This document shows, piece by piece, positions 1 to 6,429 of a stretch of 15,893 bases of DNA (position 1 is its first letter; every line of letters starts with the position of its first letter). The stretch comes from Prevotellaceae bacterium UBA2718 (lineage in GTDB: Bacteria; Bacteroidota; Bacteroidia; Bacteroidales; Bacteroidaceae), in NCBI GenBank assembly GCA_002353975.1, contig DEKQ01000064.1:1-15893 (forward strand), given 5' to 3'. A program made the position numbers and the translations under genes. The notes under the pieces are model-generated. The model saw nothing but the letters and a program-made list of their open reading frames with translations. It did no database searches and was not told where the DNA came from.

Positions 1-167
1 CGAACACGGGCTACCTTACGCATAGCCGAATTAGGCTTCTTAGGGGTAGTTGTGTACACACGCACGCACACACCACGACGCTGAGGACATGAGTCCAAAG
101 CTGGTGACTTGCTCTTGTCCACAAGTACCTTTCTGCCTTTTCTTACCAATTGTTGAATTGTAGGCAT
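1..167 (-). CDS. rpsL: 30S ribosomal protein S12, N-terminal part (runs off the window)
   Basis: The first 55 codons plus two bases of S12, a small-subunit protein at the decoding centre. The start at 165-167 reads MPTIQQLVRKGRKVL, the usual Bacteroidales form. The invariant stretches CPQRRGVC and TTPKKPNSAMRKV follow at residues about 27-34 and 40-52. Lys43 and Lys44 in PKKP, the classic site of streptomycin-resistance changes, are both the wild-type lysine. The gene continues beyond base 1, where rpsG and fusA would be expected. Upstream it has its own -7 box (307-314) and a leader of about 130 nt, so it need not depend on readthrough from the polygalacturonase gene. Identification is certain; only the 3' end is missing. 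Confidence 0.98.
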   Translation of the reverse strand, partial: MPTIQQLVRKGRKVLVDKSKSPALDSCPQRRGVCVRVYTTTPKKPNSAMRKVARV

Positions 168-306
168 TTTGTTTTACTTTTTTTGATTAATATATTTTAT
201 TTTGTTCGATTTCAATACTTTAGCCGGCCTACTTCTTACTTATTTAGCCTACAAAAACGGCACTAAACTGTCATCCAGACACTATAGGGCCATAATTTTG
301 CGGGTG

Positions 307-314
307 CAAAGGTA
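307..314 (-). promoter_or_regulatory. Promoter -7 box for rpsL
   Basis: On the minus strand this reads TACCTTTG, matching the Bacteroidetes -7 consensus TAnnTTTG. No clean TTG/TTTG lies 19-20 bases upstream, so only half of the promoter is supported. Transcription would start near 300, giving rpsL a leader of about 130 nt (168-300). That leader is AT-rich close to the start codon and holds the short palindrome GCCGGC, but I see no convincing long fold. The rest of the gap (315-430) holds no gene and no good terminator for the gene ending at 431. Confidence 0.6.
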
Positions 315-430
315 CTGCTTTTTCCCCATACCACCTAATTATTAATACAAAAAGAGTCCCTCCTGAATGCTATTTTAAGATTGTTTAACATCCAAAAGGG
401 TCTTTTAGTAATTATTCTATGTCGTTTTTC

Positions 431-1867
431 TTATTTCTTCAGAGTTGAAACTGTCAGATTCTCTATGTTGATGTCATGGCTCTTGCCGGTCTTATAGAGC
501 GGTTCTGCGGTAAGACCGTCAAAGCGACAGTTCTTGATGTTGATATTATACACGCGGTCCTCTTCGTCCAGGCCGTTCACCAGAATGCCATACTTTGACT
601 TCTTACACGTGACATTCTCCATGAACACGTTGCGCACGGTTGGTATATGTCCGCGCTCTGCTATCTCGTTTGGCTCATATACGAGGTTGATACGCATCAC
701 GGCTTCGGCACACTGCCCCACCCTGATGTTACGCATGAATATGTTCTGTATGATGCCGCCGCGGCAGGTGTTTGTCTTGATACGCAGCACGCGGTCCAGG
801 TTTGGTGAGTCCATCTCACAGTCTTCGGCAAACACATAGTCCGCTCCGCCACTTATCTCAGAGCCTATCACCACACCCCCGTGGCCGTCTTCCATCTTAC
901 ACTTGCGCACGATGACGTTCTTACAGGGCACATTGGCGCGCAGTCCGTCGCCGTTGCGTCCGCTCTTCAGCGCTATACAATCGTCTCCGGTATGGAAAGT
1001 GCAGCCCTCTATGAGCACGTCCTCACACGATTCAGGGTCGCATCCGTCACCGTTAGGTCCCTCATTATATATATACGCGCCGCGCACGATGAGGTTCTTA
1101 CAGAACAGGGGGTGTATGACCCAGAACGGCGAGTTGAGCAGACGCACGTCTTCTATCAGCACGTTCTCGCACCTTACGAAGTTCACCAGCTGCGGGCGCA
1201 GCCCCTTGCCCTTGCCGAACTTTCTTTCTGCTGCGGGCACGTTATTGTCCGACATCTTAATCAGCTCAGCGCGTGTACCCTTCTTGGCAGTACCCTGCCA
1301 CTCATCCACTCCCTCGTGGAATCCGTGCTGCTTCAGGCCTTTCATGTACCACCAGTTGCCCTCTTTCTTCACCGTACCGTCGGCAGCGATGTCGCCGTCA
1401 GAGCCGTTACCGTTGATGGCTCCCTTTCCTGTCAGGGCAATGTTCTTACAGTCTATGGCATACACGCACGGCTGGTAGTTCCACAGGTCCAGACCTTCCC
1501 AGCGCGTATATACGAGCGGATAGAGCAAGCGGTCAAAGGCGAATACCAGCTCTGCACCCTCTTCCACGCGGAGGTTCACATTGCTCTTCATGGTGATGGG
1601 ACCGGTCATGTATTTGCCGGGGCGTATCACCACGGTACCGCCACCGCCTTTTGAGCACTTGGCGATGGCCTGATTGATAATCTGCTGGTTCTTCTTCGCA
1701 GCATTCTTAGCCTTTACGGCAGCCACGTATGTCTTCTGTTTGAACGTAGGAGCCTTGATGCGACTGTCTATCTCCTTGTAAACAGTGTTCCACGCATCCT
1801 GCTGAGCGAAAGCCGTAACCGCCGACAGCACTGCGAGTATTAGGGTTAGGATGCTCTTTTTCATCAT
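431..1867 (-). CDS. Secreted GH28 polygalacturonase-type glycoside hydrolase
   Basis: A 478-aa family GH28 enzyme, a right-handed parallel beta-helix that hydrolyses alpha-1,4-galacturonosyl bonds in pectin. Residues 1-21 form a signal peptide (MMKKS, hydrophobic core, cleavage after AFA), so it acts in the periplasm or at the surface. The GH28 active-site blocks are present in order: NGDGCD (272-277, Asp274), GDDCIALKSG (294-303, Asp295/Asp296), GHGG (328-331, His329) and RIK (362-364). The short variable N-terminus and the DGCDPESC motif resemble exo-acting bacterial members. Two adjacent ATG codons (1865-1867 and 1862-1864) are both possible starts. It is the last gene of the uronate operon, 131 bases after uxuA, with no clear promoter or terminator of its own. 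The family is certain; the exact substrate (homogalacturonan, rhamnogalacturonan or oligomers) cannot be read from sequence. Confidence 0.93.
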   Translation of the reverse strand: MMKKSILTLILAVLSAVTAFAQQDAWNTVYKEIDSRIKAPTFKQKTYVAAVKAKNAAKKNQQIINQAIAKCSKGGGGTVVIRPGKYMTGPITMKSNVNLRVEEGAELVFAFDRLLYPLVYTRWEGLDLWNYQPCVYAIDCKNIALTGKGAINGNGSDGDIAADGTVKKEGNWWYMKGLKQHGFHEGVDEWQGTAKKGTRAELIKMSDNNVPAAERKFGKGKGLRPQLVNFVRCENVLIEDVRLLNSPFWVIHPLFCKNLIVRGAYIYNEGPNGDGCDPESCEDVLIEGCTFHTGDDCIALKSGRNGDGLRANVPCKNVIVRKCKMEDGHGGVVIGSEISGGADYVFAEDCEMDSPNLDRVLRIKTNTCRGGIIQNIFMRNIRVGQCAEAVMRINLVYEPNEIAERGHIPTVRNVFMENVTCKKSKYGILVNGLDEEDRVYNINIKNCRFDGLTAEPLYKTGKSHDINIENLTVSTLKK

Positions 1868-1998
1868 TACTTTTAGTTTGTTTAGGTTAGCAGTTTGTGT
1901 TGCAACCCCACTGAGGGGGAGTGCCGAAATTCCATTTCAATATGATATACCTTATTATATTATATATGACAAATCGAATGCTGCCCTCTCATTTTTCG

Positions 1999-3285
1999 TC
2001 AGTCAAAGAAGCCCGGCTGATGGTATTTTATGCCGAGTTCCTTGTCAACGGCAGCTATTATACCCTGCACCTGACCCAGCGCAAACATGCGTCCGAGGAA
2101 GGAATAGCCTGCATTGTAGCCCCTGTCCTCGTCGCCCAGCATGGTCATGCCGTGGTCCACGCGCATCGGCAGCAGTGCCGTAGGGCTGTCTGCGCCCTTC
2201 TCCTTGATGCGTGCCTGCTCTTCCTGCTCAAAGATATGCGCCAGCTCCACCAGGTCGGCACGCCCACCCAGATGGCTTGCCTCCGTAAAGTCGCCGTTGG
2301 GGAAGATGTGGCACGAGCGCAAGTGCACAAAGTGTGTGCGTGAATGATACTTCTTTGCCAGCTCTGTGATGTCGTTGTGTCCGCCTGCCGACAGGCTTCC
2401 GGCACAGAATGTGAGGCCGTTATGCGGGTTTGGCACAGCTTCGAGGAAGGTCTTTATGTCCTCGTCACAGTTCAATATGCGGGGCAAACCGAGTATGGGG
2501 AACGGCGGATCATCGGGGTGTATGCACATATTGATGTCATACTCATCGCAGATAGGCATGATGGCCTCAAGCCATGTCTTCATGTTCTCCTGCAGCTTCT
2601 CCTTCGTCACGCCGTCATAGAGTGCCAACAACTGACGGAACAGCTCCACCGGCTTCTCGTCGCCTTCCTTGAAATTACCGCTCACGAAGCCTTGGGTCTT
2701 GATGACTATCGTATCTACCAGGTCGTGATCTTTCTCCGGAGTCATCTGCTTGCGATACTCCTCTACCTCTGCCATCAGGTCGCGCCCCTTGATGGCCTTC
2801 GACACATTGCCACCATTACCGTTGGCTATGGCCTGCCATTCCTCCTTGGCGCCCTTACGCTGCAGGATGTAGATGTCGAAGTATGCAAACTCCGCCCAGT
2901 TGAAGTAGAGGTTGCTTGAGCCGTTAGGATTGTCGTGGAGCAGGTCCGTGCGTGCCCAGTCCAGCACTGGCATGAAGTTGTAGCACACGCAGTGTATGCC
3001 CTCCTTGCCCAGATTGGCAAGCGACTCCTTATAGATTTCTATCTGTTCATCGCGGTCGGGGCCGCCATATTTTATCGTCTCCGTCACGGGCAGCGACTCC
3101 ACCACAGACCATCGCATACCGTAACTCTCTATGTATTCCTTCAGGTCGCGTATCTTCTCACGCGTCCATACCTCGCCCAGCGGCACGTCGTGCAGGGCGG
3201 TCACGATGCCCTCCACGCCTATCTGCTTGAGCATCGCCAGTGTTATCTTATCGTTCTTGCCGAACCAGCGCCATGTTCTTTCCAT
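1999..3285 (-). CDS. uxuA: Mannonate dehydratase
   Basis: A 428-aa cytoplasmic UxuA (EC 4.2.1.8), which dehydrates D-mannonate to 2-keto-3-deoxy-D-gluconate in the glucuronate branch of hexuronate catabolism. The N-terminus MERTWRWFGKND and the block GIVTALHDVPLGEVW (27-41) are diagnostic. The metal-binding residues known for UxuA correspond to His256 (CIHPDDPP), Cys294 (FCAGS), His321 (VHLRS) and Asp377 (RVDHG). The fold is a TIM barrel of the xylose-isomerase type. The length is slightly above that of E. coli UxuA (about 394 aa). It lies 89 bases after the SDR gene, and that gap contains a perfect 21-base inverted repeat (3303-3323). No strong Shine-Dalgarno site is seen, which is usual for this phylum. 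Confidence 0.96.
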   Translation of the reverse strand: MERTWRWFGKNDKITLAMLKQIGVEGIVTALHDVPLGEVWTREKIRDLKEYIESYGMRWSVVESLPVTETIKYGGPDRDEQIEIYKESLANLGKEGIHCVCYNFMPVLDWARTDLLHDNPNGSSNLYFNWAEFAYFDIYILQRKGAKEEWQAIANGNGGNVSKAIKGRDLMAEVEEYRKQMTPEKDHDLVDTIVIKTQGFVSGNFKEGDEKPVELFRQLLALYDGVTKEKLQENMKTWLEAIMPICDEYDINMCIHPDDPPFPILGLPRILNCDEDIKTFLEAVPNPHNGLTFCAGSLSAGGHNDITELAKKYHSRTHFVHLRSCHIFPNGDFTEASHLGGRADLVELAHIFEQEEQARIKEKGADSPTALLPMRVDHGMTMLGDEDRGYNAGYSFLGRMFALGQVQGIIAAVDKELGIKYHQPGFFD

Positions 3286-3302
3286 ATCTTGGGACTAATT
3301 GT

Positions 3303-3323
3303 GTCTGCGATGGTATCGCAGAC
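3303..3323. repeat. Perfect 9-bp inverted repeat between the SDR gene and uxuA
   Basis: GTCTGCGAT (3303-3311), a 3-base centre, then ATCGCAGAC (3315-3323). It lies 17 bases before the uxuA start codon. There is no T tract on the minus strand, so it is not a standard terminator. It could be an operator for a dimeric regulator, or an mRNA hairpin affecting stability or translation of uxuA. Confidence 0.85.
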
Positions 3324-3333
3324 TCTTCAACAA

Positions 3334-3367
3334 ATTATTAATTTTGAATTCTGCATTATTAATTTTG
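3334..3367. repeat. Short AT-rich direct repeat (13 bp, two copies)
   Basis: ATTATTAATTTTG occurs at 3334-3346 and again at 3355-3367, 21 bases apart, in the SDR-uxuA gap. On the minus strand it belongs to an AATGCA/AATTAAT-rich string. Such low-complexity strings are, from memory, frequent between genes in Bacteroidales. No function is assigned. Confidence 0.7.
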
Positions 3368-3374
3368 CATTACC

Positions 3375-4181
3375 CTAAACTCCTGAGAAAGCAGAGAATC
3401 CTCCATCTATCGGTATTATCGTGCCTGTGATGAACGATGCCTCGTCAGAGCACAGGAAATTCACCATGCCGTTCAGCTCCGTGATGTCTCCAAAGCGTCG
3501 CATCGGTGTCTTGTTGATCACCTTGTGACTGCGCTCGGTGTATGTGCCGTCATCGTTGAGCAGGGCCTTGCGGTTCTGGTTGCCTATGAAGAAGCCCGGC
3601 GCGATGGCGTTGACGCGTATCTTCTCCGAATACTTTATCGCCATCTCCTGCGCCAGCCACTTCGTCAGCGCGTTGACACCCTCCTTGGCTATGGAGTAAC
3701 CCATGACGCGCGTCAGCGAGTCGTAAGCAGCCATAGACGAGACGTTGATGATGGAGCCGCTCTTCTGCTCTGCCATCACCTTGCCGAAGATGAGGCAGGG
3801 ATATATCGTAGCCCACAGGTTGAGGTCTATGACGCGGTGCAGGTCCTCCAGCTTCATATCGTCAAAGATGGACTGGTCATCCATCACCGTCGCTCCGGGC
3901 ACGTTGCCGCCGGCAGCATTCACGAGGATGTCTATCCTCCCCCACTCTGCCATCACCTTGTCGCGGGCCGTCACCGATGCCTTAGGATCCAGCATATTGC
4001 ACGCCAGTCCCTTCACCTCGCCGTAGGGCGACAGCTTCTCAAGCGCCGCCGCGACGGTCTCATCGCGCGAACCGATTACCATAACTTTTGCGCCGGCCTG
4101 CAGCAGGCCCATAGCCACATTGCTGCCCAGCACACCCGTGCCGCCCGTCACGACGGCTATCTTTCCTGTCAAGTCTGTCAT
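3375..4181 (-). CDS. SDR-family D-mannonate oxidoreductase (fructuronate reductase), YjmF/UxuB type
   Basis: A 268-aa classical short-chain dehydrogenase/reductase. Visible motifs are the Rossmann nucleotide site TGGTGVLG (12-19), NAAGG (88-92), Asn121, the catalytic serine in INVSSM (Ser149), Tyr162 and Lys166 in YSIAK, and NAIAPG (191-196). Its place directly before uxuA suggests that it reduces D-fructuronate to D-mannonate, the substrate of UxuA. Bacillus subtilis uses an SDR (YjmF) beside uxuA for this step, rather than the unrelated E. coli UxuB. The SDR fold is certain, while the substrate is inferred from context. A gluconate-5-dehydrogenase-like activity is the main alternative, since such enzymes look alike at this level. 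It is first in its operon, about 30 nt downstream of the predicted transcription start. Confidence 0.85.
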   Translation of the reverse strand: MTDLTGKIAVVTGGTGVLGSNVAMGLLQAGAKVMVIGSRDETVAAALEKLSPYGEVKGLACNMLDPKASVTARDKVMAEWGRIDILVNAAGGNVPGATVMDDQSIFDDMKLEDLHRVIDLNLWATIYPCLIFGKVMAEQKSGSIINVSSMAAYDSLTRVMGYSIAKEGVNALTKWLAQEMAIKYSEKIRVNAIAPGFFIGNQNRKALLNDDGTYTERSHKVINKTPMRRFGDITELNGMVNFLCSDEASFITGTIIPIDGGFSAFSGV

Positions 4182-4215
4182 AGATTTAGTGTATATTGTT
4201 TATAGTTTACTGCGA

Positions 4216-4246
4216 CAAAATTACAGAAAAAACCCGAAAGCACCAA
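4216..4246 (-). promoter_or_regulatory. Promoter of the SDR-uxuA-GH28 operon
   Basis: On the minus strand TAATTTTG (4216-4223) matches TAnnTTTG, with TTG (4244-4246) 20 bases upstream, the spacing expected for the Bacteroidetes primary sigma factor. Predicted transcription start is near 4209, leaving a leader of only about 28 nt. The -33 element falls in the loop of the terminator hairpin that ends the preceding gene (4227-4258), so the two signals overlap. Confidence 0.75.
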
Positions 4247-4258
4247 GACTTTCGGGTT
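4227..4258 (-). terminator. Rho-independent terminator after the beta-barrel gene
   Basis: On the minus strand AACCCGAAAG and CTTTCGGGTT form a perfect 10-bp stem around an 8-base loop (4241-4248), and the T6 tract (4227-4232) overlaps the end of the stem. It ends the transcript of the gene stopping at 4306. A T-rich tail on the other side could also make it work on the plus strand. Confidence 0.9.
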
Positions 4259-4305
4259 CTTTTTAATATGTTTTCATATTTTATCGCGTCGTTATGGAGC
4301 CGCTA

Positions 4306-5070
4306 CTATTTCAGTATGTAGAAGGCTCCTATGGTGCCATAGATGGGGAACAGCGTCTGCTCCACGGTCTTAAAGTCTCCCTTGAAGATGCCGGTGAGAC
4401 CCCAGTTCAGGTCGGCTGAGAGTCCCCAGCGGCGTCCTACATTGAAGTCGGCACCGAGGGCCCATCCGAACTGCAGCGTGCGCATGTTGTCCCTAAAGTC
4501 GTATGTGGCCCACTCGCCTTCCTTGTCGCCTATGAGGATCTTCGGTCCGGTAGCGGTGCCCTGACGCAGGTAGCCGTTAGAGGCTATGCCGTCAAATCGC
4601 TTGTTGTAGAGCACGGAGAGGTAAGGACCGCACTTCAGCTTCACTACGCGGCTCACGTTCAGCGTAGCCTCCACGGGGATGGTGAGCATCCATTCCGTCA
4701 CCTTCTGCTCCACTGTACCTGTGAAGAGGCCGTCCATCACGCTGCTGCCACGCACCAGCTCCATGTGATAAGCCTTGGTGGTTACAGTGCCCTTCATTGC
4801 CTTGTTCTCTATACGCACCCCGGCCATGAGTCCCCAACTGCTGTTGAAGGGGTGCTCCCAATCTATTCCCACCATTATTGACGGCGTGAGCTTATAGCTG
4901 TCTATGCTGCGAATGGTATTGGGCAGCGGTATTGGGGCCGTTCCGCCGATGTTGTAGCCCACACGGACTTTCATTTGGAGACTGTCCATGAGATTGCCGG
5001 CCACCGCCTGGGCAGGCATCAGCACTGCCACGATTGCTATTGCTATGATGTTGTATATAGTCTTTTTCAT
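4306..5070 (-). CDS. Putative outer-membrane beta-barrel protein
   Basis: A 254-aa protein with a signal peptide (residues 1-24, cleavage near AVA). The mature part is built of alternating polar/hydrophobic strands, for example MKVRVGYNIGG, WGLMAGVRIEN, VVKLKCGPYLSVLY, LQFGWALGADFNV and WGLSADLNWGLTG. It ends in FYILK, consistent with an 8-10 strand outer-membrane barrel of the general porin/PorT-like type common in Bacteroidetes. No enzymatic motif is visible. The start codon lies 5 bases after the stop of the PCMF lipoprotein gene. Its Shine-Dalgarno AAGGAGG sits inside the end of that gene and is one of the few strong ones in the window, so the two are almost certainly translated together. 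A surface complex of barrel and lipoprotein is plausible but is inference. The exact family was not recognised. Confidence 0.8.
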   Translation of the reverse strand: MKKTIYNIIAIAIVAVLMPAQAVAGNLMDSLQMKVRVGYNIGGTAPIPLPNTIRSIDSYKLTPSIMVGIDWEHPFNSSWGLMAGVRIENKAMKGTVTTKAYHMELVRGSSVMDGLFTGTVEQKVTEWMLTIPVEATLNVSRVVKLKCGPYLSVLYNKRFDGIASNGYLRQGTATGPKILIGDKEGEWATYDFRDNMRTLQFGWALGADFNVGRRWGLSADLNWGLTGIFKGDFKTVEQTLFPIYGTIGAFYILK

Positions 5071-5075
5071 CTTCT

Positions 5076-6263
5076 TTATTCCTCCTTATTCTTTACTGAA
5101 AGCACCACGTCGTCTATGTACAGCGTGCTGCCGATGGCTCCCTCAAAGGCAGCGCCGCCCTTGCTCGATGAGAATACGATGGCCAGGTTGTAGCCCTGGT
5201 TTGCCAGCAGCTCCTGGTCTATCTCCTCATCGCCCTCGAATGTCATGTCAAAGAGGGTCCACTCCTTCGTAGGAGGCAGGGATGCCACGCGTGCCTTGCG
5301 CACCACGTAAGGGCTGCTGAGCACATTGCCGCCGTTGAGCATCACGGCATTACCGTTCTCATCTTTGTTACGGTAGAGCACGCCATAGATGTCGGCCTCG
5401 TCCAGACGACCCGGTATCACCTGGCTATCGCCACCAGTGAACTCTTCACCGCGCGTGTACTTGTAGTAGCCCGTAGCCCTGACAGGCTCAGCGGTGAACG
5501 GTATTCCCATCTCTGTTGCTTTCAATGAGTTGGTAAGAGAATGTATTACGTTGAACCGGCCCATGAAGAGGTTGCCTGCAGCAATGGGGCGCTTGACGGA
5601 CCTGCCCAGGTCACCCGTGCTGAGCGTCTGCAGCTTCACGCAGCGGCCTGTGCGGCCATTGGGGTCAGAGGAGGTAGGGAACTCCTCCGGACTTACCTGT
5701 CCTCTGCCGAGCATAGACATGCAGAAGCCCTCATTGCCTGAAGCCCAGACATTGTTCAGCTTCTCGCCGGTACTGGTCACCTCAAGGAAGCGATGGTAGT
5801 ATATCTGGCTATAGGCATAGCGCACCTCCTCATAGTCCTCAAAGCTGTTGACTCTGTTGGTGACCATCCGTGATGCCTCTCTGAAGCCCACACGGTATGT
5901 GCGTGTCGTCGTGCCGTCCTCTGCGGTAACGGTGTAGGTCACGTCGCCGTTAGAGAAATCCTGCACGGAGCCGTTCTCAGGAGAAATTTTTGCACCCGGG
6001 GTGAGCGTGAAGTGCACTGCCATCTGCTTTGGCAACAGGACGAGCGAGCGCACGGTGAACGTGAGATTGTCCTCCGTAGAGAGCACCGCCTTCTTCATTG
6101 CGTTGGCATCATAGAAGTACGGCTCATACTCAGCGCCTTCTATCCACATTGTCTCAATGTCACATTCCATATTGGGAGCCTCGTCCCTGATGCAGGACGA
6201 CAGAAATCCCAAGGCAAGCATTGCTATGGCGCAAGCCTGGAACAATAGTCTGTTCTTTCTCAT
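5076..6263 (-). CDS. PCMF-domain surface lipoprotein
   Basis: A 395-aa lipoprotein. The N-terminus ends in a lipobox, LSSC, with Cys24 as the lipidation site; the following IRDE contains acidic residues that may act as a surface-export signal. Residues about 60-127 form an Ig-like, DUF5018-like domain (FTLTPGAKISPENG, QDFSNGDVTYTVTAEDG, TYRVGF). Residues about 137-391 match the PCMF (putative carbohydrate metabolism) domain: SFEDYE near the start, ATGYYKYT, DIYGVLYRN, LFDMTFEG, LAIVFSSSKGGAAFEGAIGS and a final YIDDVVL. PCMF proteins are jelly-roll-like and are thought to bind carbohydrate, but no activity is established. It is first in a two-gene operon with the beta-barrel protein. No Shine-Dalgarno site is evident at its start. 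Confidence 0.88.
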   Translation of the reverse strand: MRKNRLLFQACAIAMLALGFLSSCIRDEAPNMECDIETMWIEGAEYEPYFYDANAMKKAVLSTEDNLTFTVRSLVLLPKQMAVHFTLTPGAKISPENGSVQDFSNGDVTYTVTAEDGTTTRTYRVGFREASRMVTNRVNSFEDYEEVRYAYSQIYYHRFLEVTSTGEKLNNVWASGNEGFCMSMLGRGQVSPEEFPTSSDPNGRTGRCVKLQTLSTGDLGRSVKRPIAAGNLFMGRFNVIHSLTNSLKATEMGIPFTAEPVRATGYYKYTRGEEFTGGDSQVIPGRLDEADIYGVLYRNKDENGNAVMLNGGNVLSSPYVVRKARVASLPPTKEWTLFDMTFEGDEEIDQELLANQGYNLAIVFSSSKGGAAFEGAIGSTLYIDDVVLSVKNKEE

Positions 6264-6315
6264 TTTCTGTATTATTTGATGGGGTATTTATATCCTTGCA
6301 ACCTGTTCTCCGTAC

Positions 6316-6332
6316 GCACCCAATATGGGTGC
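6316..6332 (-). repeat. Inverted repeat in the PCMF 5' leader
   Basis: GCACCCA and TGGGTGC flank a 3-base loop (ATA), a perfect 7-bp stem. It lies about a dozen bases after the predicted transcription start (near 6344), within the ~80-nt leader of the PCMF gene. It may be a stabilising 5' hairpin or an operator. Confidence 0.7.
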
Positions 6333-6349
6333 AAACGCAAAACCGCGTG

Positions 6350-6357
6350 CAAAGTTA
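6350..6357 (-). promoter_or_regulatory. Promoter -7 box for the PCMF/beta-barrel operon
   Basis: The minus strand reads TAACTTTG, an exact TAnnTTTG match. The expected -33 TTG about 20 bases upstream is imperfect (the region reads GTGTTATTT). Predicted start near 6344. Confidence 0.65.
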
Positions 6358-6429
6358 CAAATAATCTTTGAAATAACACACATCAAATGGTCTTTTTTTT
6401 CACATTATTGTTCCATCTTTCGCCTTATG

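Noticed and set aside
392..408. Extra copy of the 22-base repeat near the GH28 3' end
   Set aside because: Only GGTCTTTTA (9 bases) matches; this is within chance in AT-rich DNA.
340..430. Terminator after the GH28 gene
   Set aside because: Only very short stems (AAAAG/CTTTT and a 3-bp GAG/CTC before T5) can be drawn, too weak to call.
881..1654. Long plus-strand open frame opposite the GH28 gene (257 codons)
   Set aside because: It is antisense to a gene with full GH28 motifs and arises from codon bias. The same holds for plus-strand frames at 2344-2919, 3525-4205 and 8362-9132.
1904..1923. CCCC-ACTGA-GGGG hairpin between uxuA and GH28
   Set aside because: A 4-bp stem without a T tract. 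It could affect the mRNA but is too weak to annotate.
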